The notes under the pieces are model-generated. The model saw only the letters and a program-made list of their open reading frames with translations, searched no databases and was not told where the DNA came from. Position numbers and translations under genes: made by a program. From Scilla litardierei (Eukaryota > Streptophyta > Magnoliopsida > Asparagales > Asparagaceae), in NCBI GenBank assembly GCA_030789695.1, contig CM061142.1, positions 142,571,637 through 142,635,636 of the forward strand: a stretch of DNA of 64,000 bases. The letters run 5' to 3'. Below are positions 21,756-34,037 of the stretch, piece by piece (position 1 is the first letter of the stretch; each line of letters starts with the position of its first letter).

Positions 21756-23450
21756 ATGTACATGCGATCCACAGCGGACCCCGAAGAAATACTATACGAT
21801 CCGGAGATCGAACATACATTGAGGAGGATCAGAGCGGAGAGGAGACTCGATATGGAAGGGAATTTTATGACCCATCCTGTGACAGCCGAAGAATTGGCGG
21901 CGCGAATGACGAGGATCATTTCCATTAGAGATAGGCTTCGGCCTAAGACTTCCTCCACGACCTCGTCCATAGCTATGCCGGAGTTGGCGGCCGACAAAAA
22001 TTTCGAGTTGAAGACTGGATTGGTAGTTCTGATGCAGCAAGACCCTTTTCATGGGAATTCCCATGAAAACCCTCACTACCACATCCAGCTCTTTTTATCA
22101 AAATGTGCCACCTTCCAAATGCCAGGCGTCTCCATAGATGCTATCAGACTGCGCCTCTTCCCCTTCACACTCATGGACAAGGCCTTATATTGGTTGAGGT
22201 AGTAGGCTGAAGGAATCTTCACCACTTGGGATGAATTGGCGAGTGCCTTCGTCGACAAATTTTACCCACCCTCCAAGACGGTGAAGATAAGAAGTGCTCT
22301 CATGTCCTTCAAGCAAGGACCTCAAGAGACTCTTTATGAGGCGTGGGAGCGCTTCAAGGACTTGCAGCATCAATGCCCCCATCACAGTATAGAGGATTGG
22401 GAGCTTGTCCATAGTTTCTACAATGGACTCCAACCGGGCACAAAACAGATTATTGATGCTACCACCAACGGAGCCATTTTGTCAAAGACCCCCGATGAAG
22501 CTACGGCCTTGCTAGAGGAGATGGCCTCCAACAACCAACAGTGGGGTGACGAGCGAGGACATTCTTCGTCCTCCTTGAAGCCCACGAGTATTTATGAGGC
22601 CAAGGCCGTGGCGGAGCTTGCTAGCAAATTTGACTCTCTCCACAAGGTAGTGGAGAGATTGGAGAAATACATTACCGAGCCGCATGGAGGTCCTTCTACA
22701 TCCGCACTGAAAACCCATATGAGTGATTGGCAAGACCAATCCCAAGCCATGTATGTAGGAGGAGAGCATGGAGAAGGAGCTTTGGAGCAAATTCAGTATG
22801 TTGCGGGGAATTCCGGATATTGGGCCAACCCGGCCGCTAGAAACCATCCTGGTTTTTCCTATGCTAATAATGATGGTGCCTTGAACCCCCTGCCACAACA
22901 ACCTCCTCAAGCTCGGGCTCCACCACCACAACTGAATTATCAACTAAGGGGGCCACTGCAACAAAACTTCCCACCTAGGCAACAAGTGGGACCTTATAGG
23001 CCACCTGGGTATAATCAAGGTTGGAGAAATCCCAACCCTCCGCAAGCTCAACCACGTTCGGATTTTGAAGCTAAGGTGGAGGAGTTTATGGTGGTGCAGA
23101 GAAAGATTAACGCCAAGTTGAAGGCGGGACAAGATTCTCTTACCACAGTCGTCACTTAAATTAGGGAGCAACTTGTGTTGCTCAATAGAAACAACCAACA
23201 ATTGTCGCCTCAACCCTAGCCAAATCCACGGGGCAACACCGGCCATATCAACGCGGTTGTTGTGGTTACGACAAGGGGTGGGAAGGATACCACTCCCGTC
23301 ATGACTCAAGTCAAGGAACCCGTGGTGGAGATTCTAGAAGAGAGCGAGCCGACAATTGAGGTGGAAAAGGAGAAGGAGCAAAATCTAGAGTGGAGGAACC
23401 TATTAATGAGTGCCGATTCATGCCACTGGTGCCTTTCCCTCAACTGCTAG
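21756..23450 (+). pseudogene. gag: Athila-like gag, interrupted by stops
   Basis: One frame runs through with stops at 22200-22205 (two TAG), 23157-23159 (TAA) and 23217-23219 (TAG). Seen are NFELKTGL, a DPFHGNSHENPHYH block, the DAIRLRLFPFTLMDKALYWL retrotransposon gag motif, WDELASAFVDKFYPP, and SFYNGLQPGTKQIIDATT. A Pro/Gln-rich C-terminal part (about 22850-23060) follows. Each stop is one C-to-T change from Gln. The gag of this group forms the particle that carries element RNA. Confidence 0.9.
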
Positions 23451-24304
23451 CTAAAGCCAAGATCGAGAAGTGGCTAGCCAAGTTCCTCGAATACTTGAGA
23501 GGGGTGAGCCTCAATATCCCTTTCCTTGATGCCATAGTGGAAATCCCATCCTACGCGAAGTTCTTAAAGGACTTGATTACGGGAAGGAAAAGGAAGGAGA
23601 AGATCATGCTCGCGGAACAAGGAACTTGGTTCACTATGAAGGAAAAGGAGCCCGCCAAATTTAAAGATCCTGGGAGTTTTCGGATTCCTTGCACACTAGG
23701 AGGCGTCCCCTTACAAGAAGCATTGGTTGATTTGGGTGCTAGTGTGAGCCTCATGCGACTCACCATGTTCCGGAAGTTGAACACCGACATCGATTTAAAG
23801 CCGACCGACTTGAGGATTCAACTCGCGGACGGTCGGATCACTAGGCCGGTTGGGATCGCGGAGAACATCCCACTCCAAGTTCTGGGAGGCATATGCTTGC
23901 CTTGTGATTTTGTGATCATGGATATCAAGGAGGAGGGTGACACATCGCTCATACTTGGACGCCCATTCATCGCCACCACCGGTGTAATCGTCGATGTGCG
24001 GGAGGGGACTCTTACCTTAAACGTCGGCAACATTGAAGTAGAGCTCCATATACCAAAGGCTATGAAGCACATGCCGTATTATGAGGAGCTAGATTATGTG
24101 GACCTCCTTGACGAGGTCATTGAAGAGGCTATCCCCCACTCCATCGGTGCACTCCATGATGATGGCTTTGAAGAAAGCCAAGATTTGAGCGAAGAAGAGA
24201 CATTGGAGGACTCTCCCAATAGCTCCACGGTAAAATATGATGGCGACGCTGATGTCGCGAGAATACGAGAGCTTTGCAAGCTCTCAACATTGAAGAATCC
24301 GTAG
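23390..24304 (+). pseudogene. Gypsy aspartic protease region
   Basis: ORF of 304 residues shifted by one frame relative to gag. After a linker with SYAKFLKDLITGRKRK it has the retropepsin core: VPLQEALVDLGASVSLM (catalytic Asp, with Leu where many proteases have Ser or Thr, as usual in Athila), a long loop, and the LILGRPF motif. It then ends in an acidic tail and a stop instead of passing into RT. The protease would process Gag; loss of frame continuity suggests it no longer does. Confidence 0.85.
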
Positions 24305-24830
24305 AAAGCTCCACCGATTCGACGATCGGTGTCACCGGCGAAGTCAAAGACCGGAACAAGCTCAAGCTTGGGGGAGCCATCCCCCAACATTGCCCATGAT
24401 GAAGGGGCGCTGAGAAATGCAACACACCACCACGATCCAAATCCGAGCGGTCTTCCTGGCAAGTTCGACGGGTGCATCTCATACGCACCCAACATCCCTA
24501 CGCTAATTTGAAAATCCAAAGGGGTCGAGCTCAAGACCTTAAACAAGCGCTTGTCGGGAGGCAACCCAATGGTTTTTGCATTATTTTTTTTTATTTTTGT
24601 TTTAGACTTTGCTAGTGTTTTGAGTCAATTGCCTATAAAAATCTTGACAACGGGTCTTAATTCTTATGACATGAGAGGAGAAAAGGAGATCTCTCATATG
24701 GAGGATGACCGAGGCAAAGAAGAGCACTCTAGGATTGTGCTCGAGGCTTAGGAAGAGGAAGAAACCAACTGGAGGAAGAAAAAATAGAGAGTAGAGCGAA
24801 AACAGAGCCCCGAAGCAGAAAACAGCACGA
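24305..24830 (+). other. Non-coding stretch after protease
   Basis: Contains a first AAGCTTGGGGGA tract near 24364 and the sequence GGGAGGCAACCCAA near 24557, an inverted repeat often seen downstream of pol in Athila-type elements. Where RT to integrase should lie there is nothing, so pol was removed between about 24300 and 24500. Confidence 0.5.
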
Positions 24831-25148
24831 CACTCGGTCGAGTATCATATGCTACTCGACCGAGAAAAGGACCCCACTCGACTGAGTGGGGCACCAACCA
24901 GGGAAGGCTACAGAACCAACTCTCTGTCTTTTTTGTGAATTTCAGTATTAACTGCCACTCGGCCGAGTGAAACGGATACCCTCCTAGGGCGAGAATTGTC
25001 GAGTAGCTTGTGCCACTCGGTCGAGTGGAGATTCTCCATTCAGTCGAGTGTGGCAAAGCCACTCGGCCGAGTCGTAAGTGGTGGGGAGAAATTTAAAAAT
25101 TCTTTCGTTCACGTCACTCGGCCGAGTGACATATTCACTCGCCCGAGT
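24831..25148. repeat. Internal copy of the ACTCGGCCGAGT palindrome array
   Basis: About eight full or variant motifs, for example at 24831, 24955-24968, about 25013, about 25060, about 25115 and 25134. It is the same motif as in the LTR U3 but lies inside the element, followed by CCCTTTAAAATCGG (about 25153-25166) and a pyrimidine-rich leader. It precedes the third ORF by about 530 bases. Confidence 0.85.
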
Positions 25149-25683
25149 CGTAACATCCCCTTTAAAATCGGCAGCGGGCTCGGCGCGATTTTCAAAGCGC
25201 TTTATTCCCAAATTCTCGCCCGAGGCAGCGTCGATTCATATCCCATCGCCTGTAGCTTCAGTTCCCACACCCGATTCGACTCGTCGCCGACTCCAACCAA
25301 TCGACCATCGCCGGTGACGACTCCCCACCGCTCGCCGACCTCCGGCGACCACCCCTCGCCGCCGGCCGACCGTCGTTCTCCCCTATTTCGCCCCAAAACT
25401 CCATTTTCTCCCATATTTCTCGATCCGTATGCCCATTGAGCACCTAACTCAAATCAACTTCTTTATCTATCTATTATACCCCATCTCCCCCATGTATTTT
25501 GAATATTATCCGCTGATATCATTGTTTGATTTGCAGGCTATCTTGGGGAGCTTTGGGAAGCTTCTGGACGCGCTTTTGGCTTCGCGGAGGTGGCGTTCTT
25601 CGCATGCACTTGCTGATTTTCTCTCACGGCGTGTTCAGTTAAACTCGTTCCATTATTTAGCATGCTGCATTATATTTTTGTTG

Positions 25684-27600
25684 GGTGAGCACTCGCGGCA
25701 CACATGCCACCCCGCACTAGGCCACACACGCAGGGGCCTCTTCCAAGCAGAAGAGGGCCGATGATTCCGGTCCCTCTGCCCCTAGGGAGGACTCCCCTCC
25801 ACCTAGTCCACCTCCACCCACACAGCCGTCTCCCGCCGATCCCATCCACGCACAGCCACCACCGGCTCCCTCCGTCGGGCCGCTGGGGATCACGTTCAGA
25901 GACGATGCACAGCGCGTCCGATTTGAGCGTATCGCCCAGCGCTCGATAGTGCCCTCTAGGTTCGCACACTTATAGACCTTGACCACCTAGGGGTACTAGA
26001 GGGGATGCTCACGTTGTACGACAACATGTGTTACCGCGACTTCTTGTCTGTGTCGACGGACACCTACGTCCATCCGACACTTGAGGTTCTTAGCACGATA
26101 GCCCGGACCAATGAGGGATGCTCTTTCCAACTTATGAATTGAGAGTGTCAGATCACTCTCAATATGCTTAGAGCATTCTTTCAGTGGCCCGCTGTCCCTG
26201 TGCCCGACTGCGCCTATGCTCCTACGCATATCCATCAATCGTCGTTCGACTCCCATGCCTTTTGGACCCGGTCACGGGTTCACCACTTGCCTTTGACCCT
26301 AGTAGGGCCATGGCCGCTGCTATAGTCCACCCCTGCCTCTGTATAGCATAGCGCCTTATGGCGACCACCTTCCTTACGAGGTACGAGCCTGGGACGATGT
26401 CTACGCCTGAGCTCTATATGCTCTATGCGATAAGTCGCCCCAGAGTTCAGGATAGGGGTGGTGATGCGATGGTACCCGATGTTGAGATTGATATCGCTAG
26501 CTGGTTTTTGGACCACATCATAGTATCGGTGAGCGCTCGCTCACCTATCTGTTGCGGCGGCCTGATCACCCGGCTAGCCCTGATGACCGACGAGGACCTT
26601 CCGGACGACTTGCGTCGAGCCCCGGGCCCCACTACTCTCTCGATAGATATTATGGCCCGGATGAAGATGCTTCGTCCCCACGGCCAGCGGTACTGGGTAT
26701 GGTTGCATGGCCCCTTTAGTGTCGATTACATGATCCTCCCGAGCCCCACTCGGACACATATAGGACCGACACACGGGGACTGGCTTCTGACGATGGATCT
26801 CCTGATCCCCGCCACCTACATGCTAGAGGCCAAGGGAGCTGAGCAGGCACCACCTGCACCCGTCGACCCCATGATCCATCAGCCTGAGCCCGCACTGTCT
26901 GCATCTCCCAACACCTCGGTCCCCACTTCTGTCAGTGTCGGGAGGACCCTTGCTGAGTCGTCCACCATGTCCACCCCCACGACCACCCCCACTGATGTGC
27001 CTCTCTCGGTTGAGCCTATTTCCTCACTTCTTCCCGAGCGTCCACCCACCATACTAGAGAGCAGTGAGTCTTCCTTCGCTGCCGTCGTGGAGACCCTATC
27101 TAGTTTGATCTCCGCTGGGGTGTCACCTTTTGGGACCTACACTTCCTCCCCAGTGGTCGACCCTTCTGTCTCCACCGCAGCTGTCCTTTTCGAGAGTGTC
27201 GTGACATCTGTTCCCACGTCTGCGTCATAGACCTCTCTTGCTGCCTCGTCGCCGATTTTCTCTTCCACCACTGCTGCTGCTGCCTCCTCGTCCCAGCCTG
27301 CGTCCCAGCCTCACACTGAGGCTGGGAATCCACTAGTGAGCACAGCACCTTTTCTGCACATACCTGCTGGCCCGATTATTTACACAGCCCGTGTCAGACA
27401 GCCCCGTCCTTCACAGCCTAGACATGTGCATCCCTTTGCACCACCTCCCCCCGACACTCTACTTCAGAGCATTTGTGCTCTTGACGGGGCGGTGAGTGGA
27501 CTCAGAGGCGACTTTAGGGCTCTGTCTGCCACAGTCTCCACTGTGCAGTCTCGCGTCGAGCTACTTCCCAGTATTTAGGCTTGCCTGACTCAGATTCTCA
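25684..27600 (+). pseudogene. Third ORF in env position, PF20167-like
   Basis: A Pro-rich start (about 25704-25900) is followed by RFERIAQRSIVPSRF, then in a shifted frame LGVLEGMLTLYDNMCYRDFL and a TLEVLSTIA stretch with a stop near 26142. From 26358 a clean 290-residue ORF reads MATTFLTRYEPGTMSTPELYML, then a GGLITRLAL segment and a long Ser/Thr/Pro-rich tail. The plan resembles plant proteins annotated as 'putative plant transposon protein domain', which occur in Athila-type elements. I saw no signal peptide or membrane segment, so env is only a positional label. At least one frameshift and several stops break it. A splice-acceptor-like TTGCAG at 25531-25536 suggests a spliced leader, unproven. 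Confidence 0.6.
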
Positions 27601-29628
27601 CGCGACTGCCACCACTGCCACCACCCACCCAGCAGCTTACACACCCACCACCCCCACCGCCACCTCCACCTCCACCTCCACCACAGGACGGAGATGGTGC
27701 AGCCCCACCAGCTTAGGCACACCCTTGATGCCATTGATATTTTTTGTCGATTATGCTGCCCATTTTCTGCTGGTCATGGAGTTTTTTTCCCCCCCCCTCC
27801 TCCCTTCACTATCTTGGTCCCTTTTTCTGATCACATCATTTTATATCTTTTTTGGGAGAGATGGAGAGTATTTTTGGTGACACATTACCTGCATCACTCT
27901 GATCTTTGCATGCATCATTCATATCCACATCATATTTTCTATTTGTTTTTTTCTTTCTTTTTTATCATGCATGCATCCTCACCCACCCCACCCATTACAC
28001 GTCTCTCGGTGTGCCACACTTTGCACATTGAGGACACTGTGCACTTTAGCTTGGGGGAGTGAGTTCTCACACATTTTGCTTTTATCACCTTTATTTTTAG
28101 TTTTTTTCACGTTTTTTCCTCTTTGGCACCCATTTTTCATCACTTTTTCATTTTTTTACCATGCATCATGTTTTTTTATTTTCTTTGTGTGCTGCATTGT
28201 AAATAGTTCTGTTTTCTTTTATCTTTATTTTTTTCATCTTTTGCTAGAGATGATTTTTCTATGATGACGATGACGTGGTGTTACATTTTCTCTATATGCA
28301 TGCTAATTTTGTCATGTCATAGCTTTTGTTTCTGGTATCATATGCTATGTTCTGCTTTGCATTTAGAAATAGTAACCCACTCTTTTTCCGTATGACAATG
28401 GATGAAATTCTATTATTAGCTGATGTCTGATGATTCATATGTATGCTATCGTAGAAAACACACCAAGCTTCACGCATTGATTGCTTATATCTGGAGTACT
28501 ACTTTCCTTTCTTATATCACTTCTTATTGCATGATTTGTACGCTTCACTTCAGGTTGATTGGATGTTTGCTAGCATTGATATATCTGGACTAGTTTTCTT
28601 TTTGAGATTAAACTGAGTAGATTAAATTACCCTGCTGAAGTTGACATGCACGTCCTATAGAGTGAACCGAGAGATACATTTATTTCTTTCTCCACATATC
28701 TTGAACATTATTTCTCTATTTTAAATTCATTGGCGAATCTCCCCTTAGCAATTCTATTATTGGCATTTCCCCCTGTTATTATATCCCATGCTCCAAATTC
28801 CCCAAAACCAAAAAGAAAAAAAAACTTGTATATCCTTCTCTTTTGATTTGGGATCATTTTTGTATATATGTTATTCGAAAAAAAAAGAAGAAAAAAAAGG
28901 AAAAGAAAAGAGAAAAGAAGTTCAAAAACGATCCCATCTCATACCATTTCTCTCTTTCTTCCCACTTTTTGCTTTTAATTTTATTTCTTTTACTTTTGGA
29001 GCTTCAAAAGAAATGGGGAATGTAAATATTGTTTTGTTTACGCCACCACACTTATGGATAAGCTTGGAGGAGAGGATCCAATGATGTGAGAGAGAGTGAC
29101 TACTTGACGGTGCATGACAACCTAGGCTAAGTAATATTTTATACTCGGCGAGATTGCTAAAGTTTCACGAAATCCAGAAATCTGTGCTTAGCATTCATAT
29201 CATGAAAACCACACTTTTCTATTCTTACTACTCTATTGTGTGATATCTCTTATACTCCTTACAGAAAGCATTCAATTGAAAAGTGTGTGATCTACGATTT
29301 CGTATACCGCTTTAGATGCTTCAGACGATGTTAATTCTAGAATTATTCCATTTTTCATGCTATATTGATATTCTTGGGTTTTCTATTTCAAATGCACCAT
29401 TATACTATGATATCGAGATAAAAGTCTTTGACATGTGTTTTATATTCTATGCGTGCTATATGAGTAAGCAAAACCCACGTCCTGAGAAAAATGATCTAGC
29501 AATTTCCTTCTTCGTTTTCTATTTTGTTTTTTTTTTCATTTTTCATTTTCCTTTTTTCCATCGTTTCCATTATCTTTATCCACCGTGTTCTCTTTTTACT
29601 CATGTTCCTCGAGGACGAGTAAGAGGTA
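27601..29628 (+). other. 3' non-coding region of Athila-like element
   Basis: Very T-rich with long pyrimidine runs and short A-rich runs (about 28870-28920). A conserved block reading CATTGAGGACA, then TTTAGCTTGGGGGAGT, lies at 28025-28061 and has a counterpart in the minus-strand derivative near 33530. No gene seen. Confidence 0.6.
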
Positions 29629-29629
29629 A

Positions 29630-29642
29630 GCTTGGGGGATTT
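29630..29642 (+). other. Polypurine tract of Athila-like element
   Basis: AAGCTTGGGGGATTT-type tract (about 29628-29642) abuts the 3' LTR start TGATCGCTCC. Confidence 0.8.
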
Positions 29643-31432
29643 TGATCGCTCCATATTTTACACCTTTTTTCTGCATGTTTGCCTGCCATTTTGATCGCTC
29701 GTATCGCGTTTTTCACGATTATTCGACAATATTGCGATGCTTTTCACGATTTCTTGTTTTTGTCGTATTTTAGGAGATTTAGAGCGATTTGGAGTGATTC
29801 TGAGATGCACCCACTTCGGAGTGTCAACCATGACTCTTTCGGGGGTTATTCTGCAATGGAAGAGGAGTGGAAGAAGAAAGAACGTCATAGGTGCGACGAG
29901 GAAGCGAAAAGACAAAGATTGGGCATTTTTAGCATGCCACTCGACCGAGTGAAGGAGCCACTCGGCCGAGCATCGACAGCCCGCTCAGCCGGCCAGATCG
30001 GACACGCAACAGATTGAGTATCAGCGTGCACTCGACCGAGCATCGCCATCCCACTCGGCCGAGCACGGAGACACCACTCGCCCGAGTGGCATCAGAATGA
30101 CGACAGAAGAAAACACGAACTTACTGTAATCCGTCAGTGCACCCCGAGTTCCGACTCGGCCGAGTGAAGAAATCCCTTCGGCCGAGTGAAGAAAGTCACT
30201 CGGCCGAGTGACTCCCGAGGAGACGCCCCCCAAAAGTCCAGACTTTCTGGAATCCGTCAGGGTCCGTCACTCAGCCGAGTGACATTTGTCACTCGGCCGA
30301 GTGAGCCGTGCTGCCTGTAGCGTAAAGTACGATTTTCAAGCTACGCATGGGCAATTTTGTCATAGTTTTTTGGGCGATTTTGGGGAGTATTTAACTCCAG
30401 TTTTAAACCTAGTTTAGGAGAGCTTTTTCATACTTTTGGCAGCCCTTTTTGATTAGATTTAGTTCTTTGGAGAGAGATAAAAAAGTTCTTTCTATTTTGT
30501 TGGATGCTATTGAATTTTCATTGGTTTGTCTCTCTTTGTATCAAAAATCTCATTTTTATTGATATATTGTCTATTGCAATGATTTCTATTGATATTTCTA
30601 TTGAATTTCTAATGATTTGCATTATGAATAGTGAGTAGTTTTATCGTCTTAGGGCGTAGGGATGAACCCTACGAACCCTATTTCTAATTTGTGATGAATT
30701 GGTGAAATTCTTGCTAGAATTGATTAGGGTTAGTTTGGGATTGATTTAATAAGAATATCTAGTGATTCATACCGAGTTGGATTTGCAAGAGATTGGATCC
30801 CAACTCGATAGGAAGCCCTAGAAATTCGAATTGGGTTACAATTGGGTTTCTTCGGAATCGGTTTGCAAGAGATTGGACCGAAACTAGGGTTTTCGATTGC
30901 AATTCTATACCAATACCCGTTTGCAAGAGATTGGACGGGTAGAAACTATCCCAACCTAGGTCGTAGCTTGAGTTTGCACGAGAGTGGGCTCGAGATACGA
31001 TTGAACGATGATGTTGTTCTACACGCTAGCTTGCCTAGGTTAGGGTTTGCAAGAGGTTGGACCCTACCCTAGGTTTGCTATAGACCGGCAATAGCACGAG
31101 AGCGTGAGCTTGGTTCTACATTTAGTTGCAACTAGTTCACCTTAATTTCAAGTCTAGCAATTGTGAAACCTACGAATCACAATGACGAGATACGGTTTGT
31201 AACGGGGATTTCCTATCCCTAAGCATTTTTATTAATTTGATATTTTCTTTATACAATTGAACGACTGTGACCGCTTTATTGCGAATATTTCTCGACTATT
31301 CTTATAGCCTGGTGAATTGAAGAAGACACCTTCATTCTCCCTCCTCGTGTTCGATACCCGCTCGTCGCTACACCGTGCGCTTACGGTAAGACTAGCGAGT
31401 CTCGTCCCGGGAGTGTATCCGGGGCGCAATCA
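29643..31432 (+). repeat. 3' LTR of Athila-like element
   Basis: 1790 bases, colinear with the 5' LTR with scattered substitutions and small indels. Palindrome array at about 29937-30304 and stem-loop array at about 30773-31070 are both retained. Confidence 0.93.
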
Positions 31433-32024
31433 ATCCTCTTCCATGCATTGCTTCCATTCATGAATAAGCATCTCAAGGCATATGTAAGAGTATTTATTTT
31501 ACTTGGTGAATTTTTTGTCACTAATTCTCTTTGTGGGAATTAGTCTTTCTCTCTTTGTGGGAGGTTATCTCTTTGTGGGATTATGATATTCTCTGTGTGT
31601 GAATAACTCTCTGTGTGGCAGTAACTCTCTTTGTGGGAGTTTAGTGTCCTAGTGCAGGGCTAGCCCTAATTCTCTGAGTGGGAGTTAGTGATTCTTTGTG
31701 TGGGAGTCTTGACCCTTGTGTAGGGTTGTTTGGGTCCTTGTGTAGGTTATAAATCCTCTTTGTGGGGTATCTCCTTGTGAGATTTGTATTCACTTCTCTG
31801 TGTGGGATTATAGTGGATATTTGGTGTGGGTGGATATACCCATGTTTAGAGAACCAGGGTAATTCCTTGTGTTTTGCGTTTGGATTGATTGTGTCAATTA
31901 TTTCCTCTTGCATTTATAATTCCGCATTTGCAAGTTTAATTTTAATTGGACAATTTTATTGCCATTACACTATTCACCCCCTAGTGTGTGTTGTTAGTAT
32001 TGCCAGGGTAAGGCGATCCTTACA
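31433..32024 (+). repeat. 3' LTR of copia derivative, right part
   Basis: After the duplicated ATCCT the copia LTR resumes at a point equal to 15248 in the 5' LTR and runs to CTTACA. It contains the second copy of the TCTTTGTGG stem-loop array (about 31525-31800), including the intact ACTAATTC/GAATTAGT stem and a perfect TATTC/GAATA stem that is imperfect in the 5' LTR. Confidence 0.92.
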
Positions 32025-32440
32025 ATCGACACGGTCGCGTCGATGATGGGATGTTACACACTTTTTCTTCAAATAAGCTGGATCGACGCGGTCATGTGTG
32101 ATGCGTATCACACGATAGCATCGAATGCTCTTAACTACTCACTTTGGTCTCTTCTTTGATCCCTTCCACGCAGTTGCTTGGGGTATCCTATATGGTCACA
32201 TTGAGCCTGTTTAATTTGGATTGGGTTATTCTTCTTTTGATTTTTCCTCTTTGCCATTCTTCATTATTTTGATTGTTTGGCTCTATTTAGCTCCTCTAAG
32301 CTTGATTTCAACCTGAAACGCACACAAACACCCATATAGTAAAACTGAATGGAAATATAATGAAGTGGCATAGACTGTGAATTATGTGATATAACGCACG
32401 AGTAAACCCACCTAAAATCATACAAAATATACACTCATCA

Positions 32441-32455
32441 AAATCCCCCCAAGCT
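32441..32455 (-). other. PPT of minus-strand Athila derivative
   Basis: Minus strand reads AGCTTGGGGGGATTT just before TGATGAGTGT, closely matching the PPT/LTR junction at 29628-29643. Confidence 0.75.
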
Positions 32456-34037
32456 AAACTCTTTCTCGTCCTCGAGAAAGGCAAAGAAAGAGTAGAGAGC
32501 GGGGTATGCATGCATGGGATAAACGATATTAAGAAATTCGCAACGATAAGCAAATATGTATGGAAGATGAAAATTTTCACATCATGGAATTTATAAACAT
32601 GCCATTTCCTATCATTCCATGAAGGCATAGCTTAGGAAAATATCTCTAATATAAATCGACATGCAATATATGTTACCACGGTTTTGCTCAAATCCTAAAA
32701 TATTTCCTCTATCCTGTGTAGGTTAAAATGGGAATCAAAATTATGCGATGATCAAGGAAGAGTTAGTATCGTATAATGGGTTGTATATCCATCAAGGAAG
32801 GGGTACTCATGGCACGCTATTTTTTCGTGATTTATGGAGTCGCTATCTTTGTTTATGATCTTATTTTCATTATTTTTGGGTTCTTATTTGGTTCCTGTAC
32901 GGAGAGTTGGGTCAATGACTCCGAAGTCAGACAACCTTAGGGTATTGGGCCAAGAAGGATCCATTAGACCTACTAGCTTAAGACAGTCTAAAATCCTTAT
33001 TCCTATGCACTCTACCAAGCTAAACCTTTCGGTGCAAACCCTCAATGCTTCCTGAGGCACAAGGACCCAGCCACTCGATGTAGCTGGAAGAACGGTGGAT
33101 ATTAACTCTTTGTTTCTTTTCTATTTTCTCTTTCTCTTTTTCTTTTTTCTTTTGAACATGAACATAGTAGGCAATGTCACTCCTCAGTACTAGATATGAA
33201 TGCCGTTAATCCAAATCCTATCAAGTTACTAACCATCATACTCATCTAATAACTCCAAGATGCATGCATAAGATGGATTCTCAGTAAAAAATATAACATA
33301 TTCCTTTTGAGTACTTTTATTCTAATGATAATGAGCATAAACATAATACACAAAGTACAATGAGATTTAACACTAAATACATCCCCAAAGCATTTATCAT
33401 GATGAATTATAGGAAATTGAACAAATGAAGTGTGAATCTGAAATTTTTTTGCCGAAGTGCCCATGCATATAAAAACTTAGCATGATGGGATTCTTAAAAT
33501 GAAATATGCATAAATAATGCCTAAAGTGCAACTCCCCCAAGCTAGAATCAAGCATTGTCCTCAATGCTGAATATAGGAAAATGGGGGAATGGAAATGATT
33601 CATGCATAAAATTACCTCTCGCAAGCTAGCATATAAGCATGTCCTGATGTAAGAATGAAAATGATACCATGGGTTCACATGTGGGGGTGGATGGGTATTG
33701 GAGTCATATAAATGCGAAACTAACGCGAATTATGGGAATTAAGGCATATAAAGGGGGGTTTGGGTTATGGACATATGAGTGCGTTGCATGGAGGTGAGAG
33801 TTATTATAAAAAAAATAAGAAATCCTAATAAGCTCCCACCGCTATCAAAAGGAGAAGAGTTTATTCAATCTATCCTAGAAAGCAAATAAAATATCTACAC
33901 TACTGGAGTAGGATTCACCTGATCAAATGGTGGATCACGGATCTCCAGCAGAGCAGGTAGCTATTCTTCCTGCTCTTTTATTGTTTCAACTTGTAGCCTC
34001 CCATAAAGTCCCTTAGGAATCAGTAAAGCTCCTCCAA
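32456..34037 (-). other. 3' non-coding region of minus-strand Athila derivative
   Basis: No coding signal. The block near 33525-33560 (minus strand: GAGGACAATGCTTG, then AGCTTGGGGGAGTTGCAC) parallels 28025-28061 in the plus-strand Athila-like element. Confidence 0.5.

Larger units (their letters stand above)
19812..31432 (+). mobile_element. Athila-like gypsy derivative, no RT or integrase
   Basis: LTRs 19812-21614 and 29643-31432 start TGATC and end ATCA, flanked by the target duplication ATCCT (19807-19811 and 31433-31437). A tRNA-Asp-type primer site and the PPT AAGCTTGGGGGA are typical of Athila/Tat gypsy elements. The internal region holds gag, an aspartic protease with DLGAS, and a third ORF in the env position. 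No RT, RNase H or integrase motifs were found, so it is non-autonomous. Confidence 0.93.
14014..32024 (+). mobile_element. Sirevirus-like copia derivative, pol deleted, with nested insertion
   Basis: Left LTR starts TGTTGAGTATTGG, right LTR ends CTTACA, and both sides carry the 5-base target duplication ATCGA (14009-14013 and 32025-32029). The internal region is only 15838-18566, holding gag-like ORFs and no PR, INT, RT or RNase H. The right LTR is split by the Athila-like element at 19812-31432. Assignment to the Sirevirus side of copia rests on its long LTRs, the coiled-coil gag extension, repeated GGGGGAG tracts and close similarity in plan to the fuller element at 37676-48226. Confidence 0.9.
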
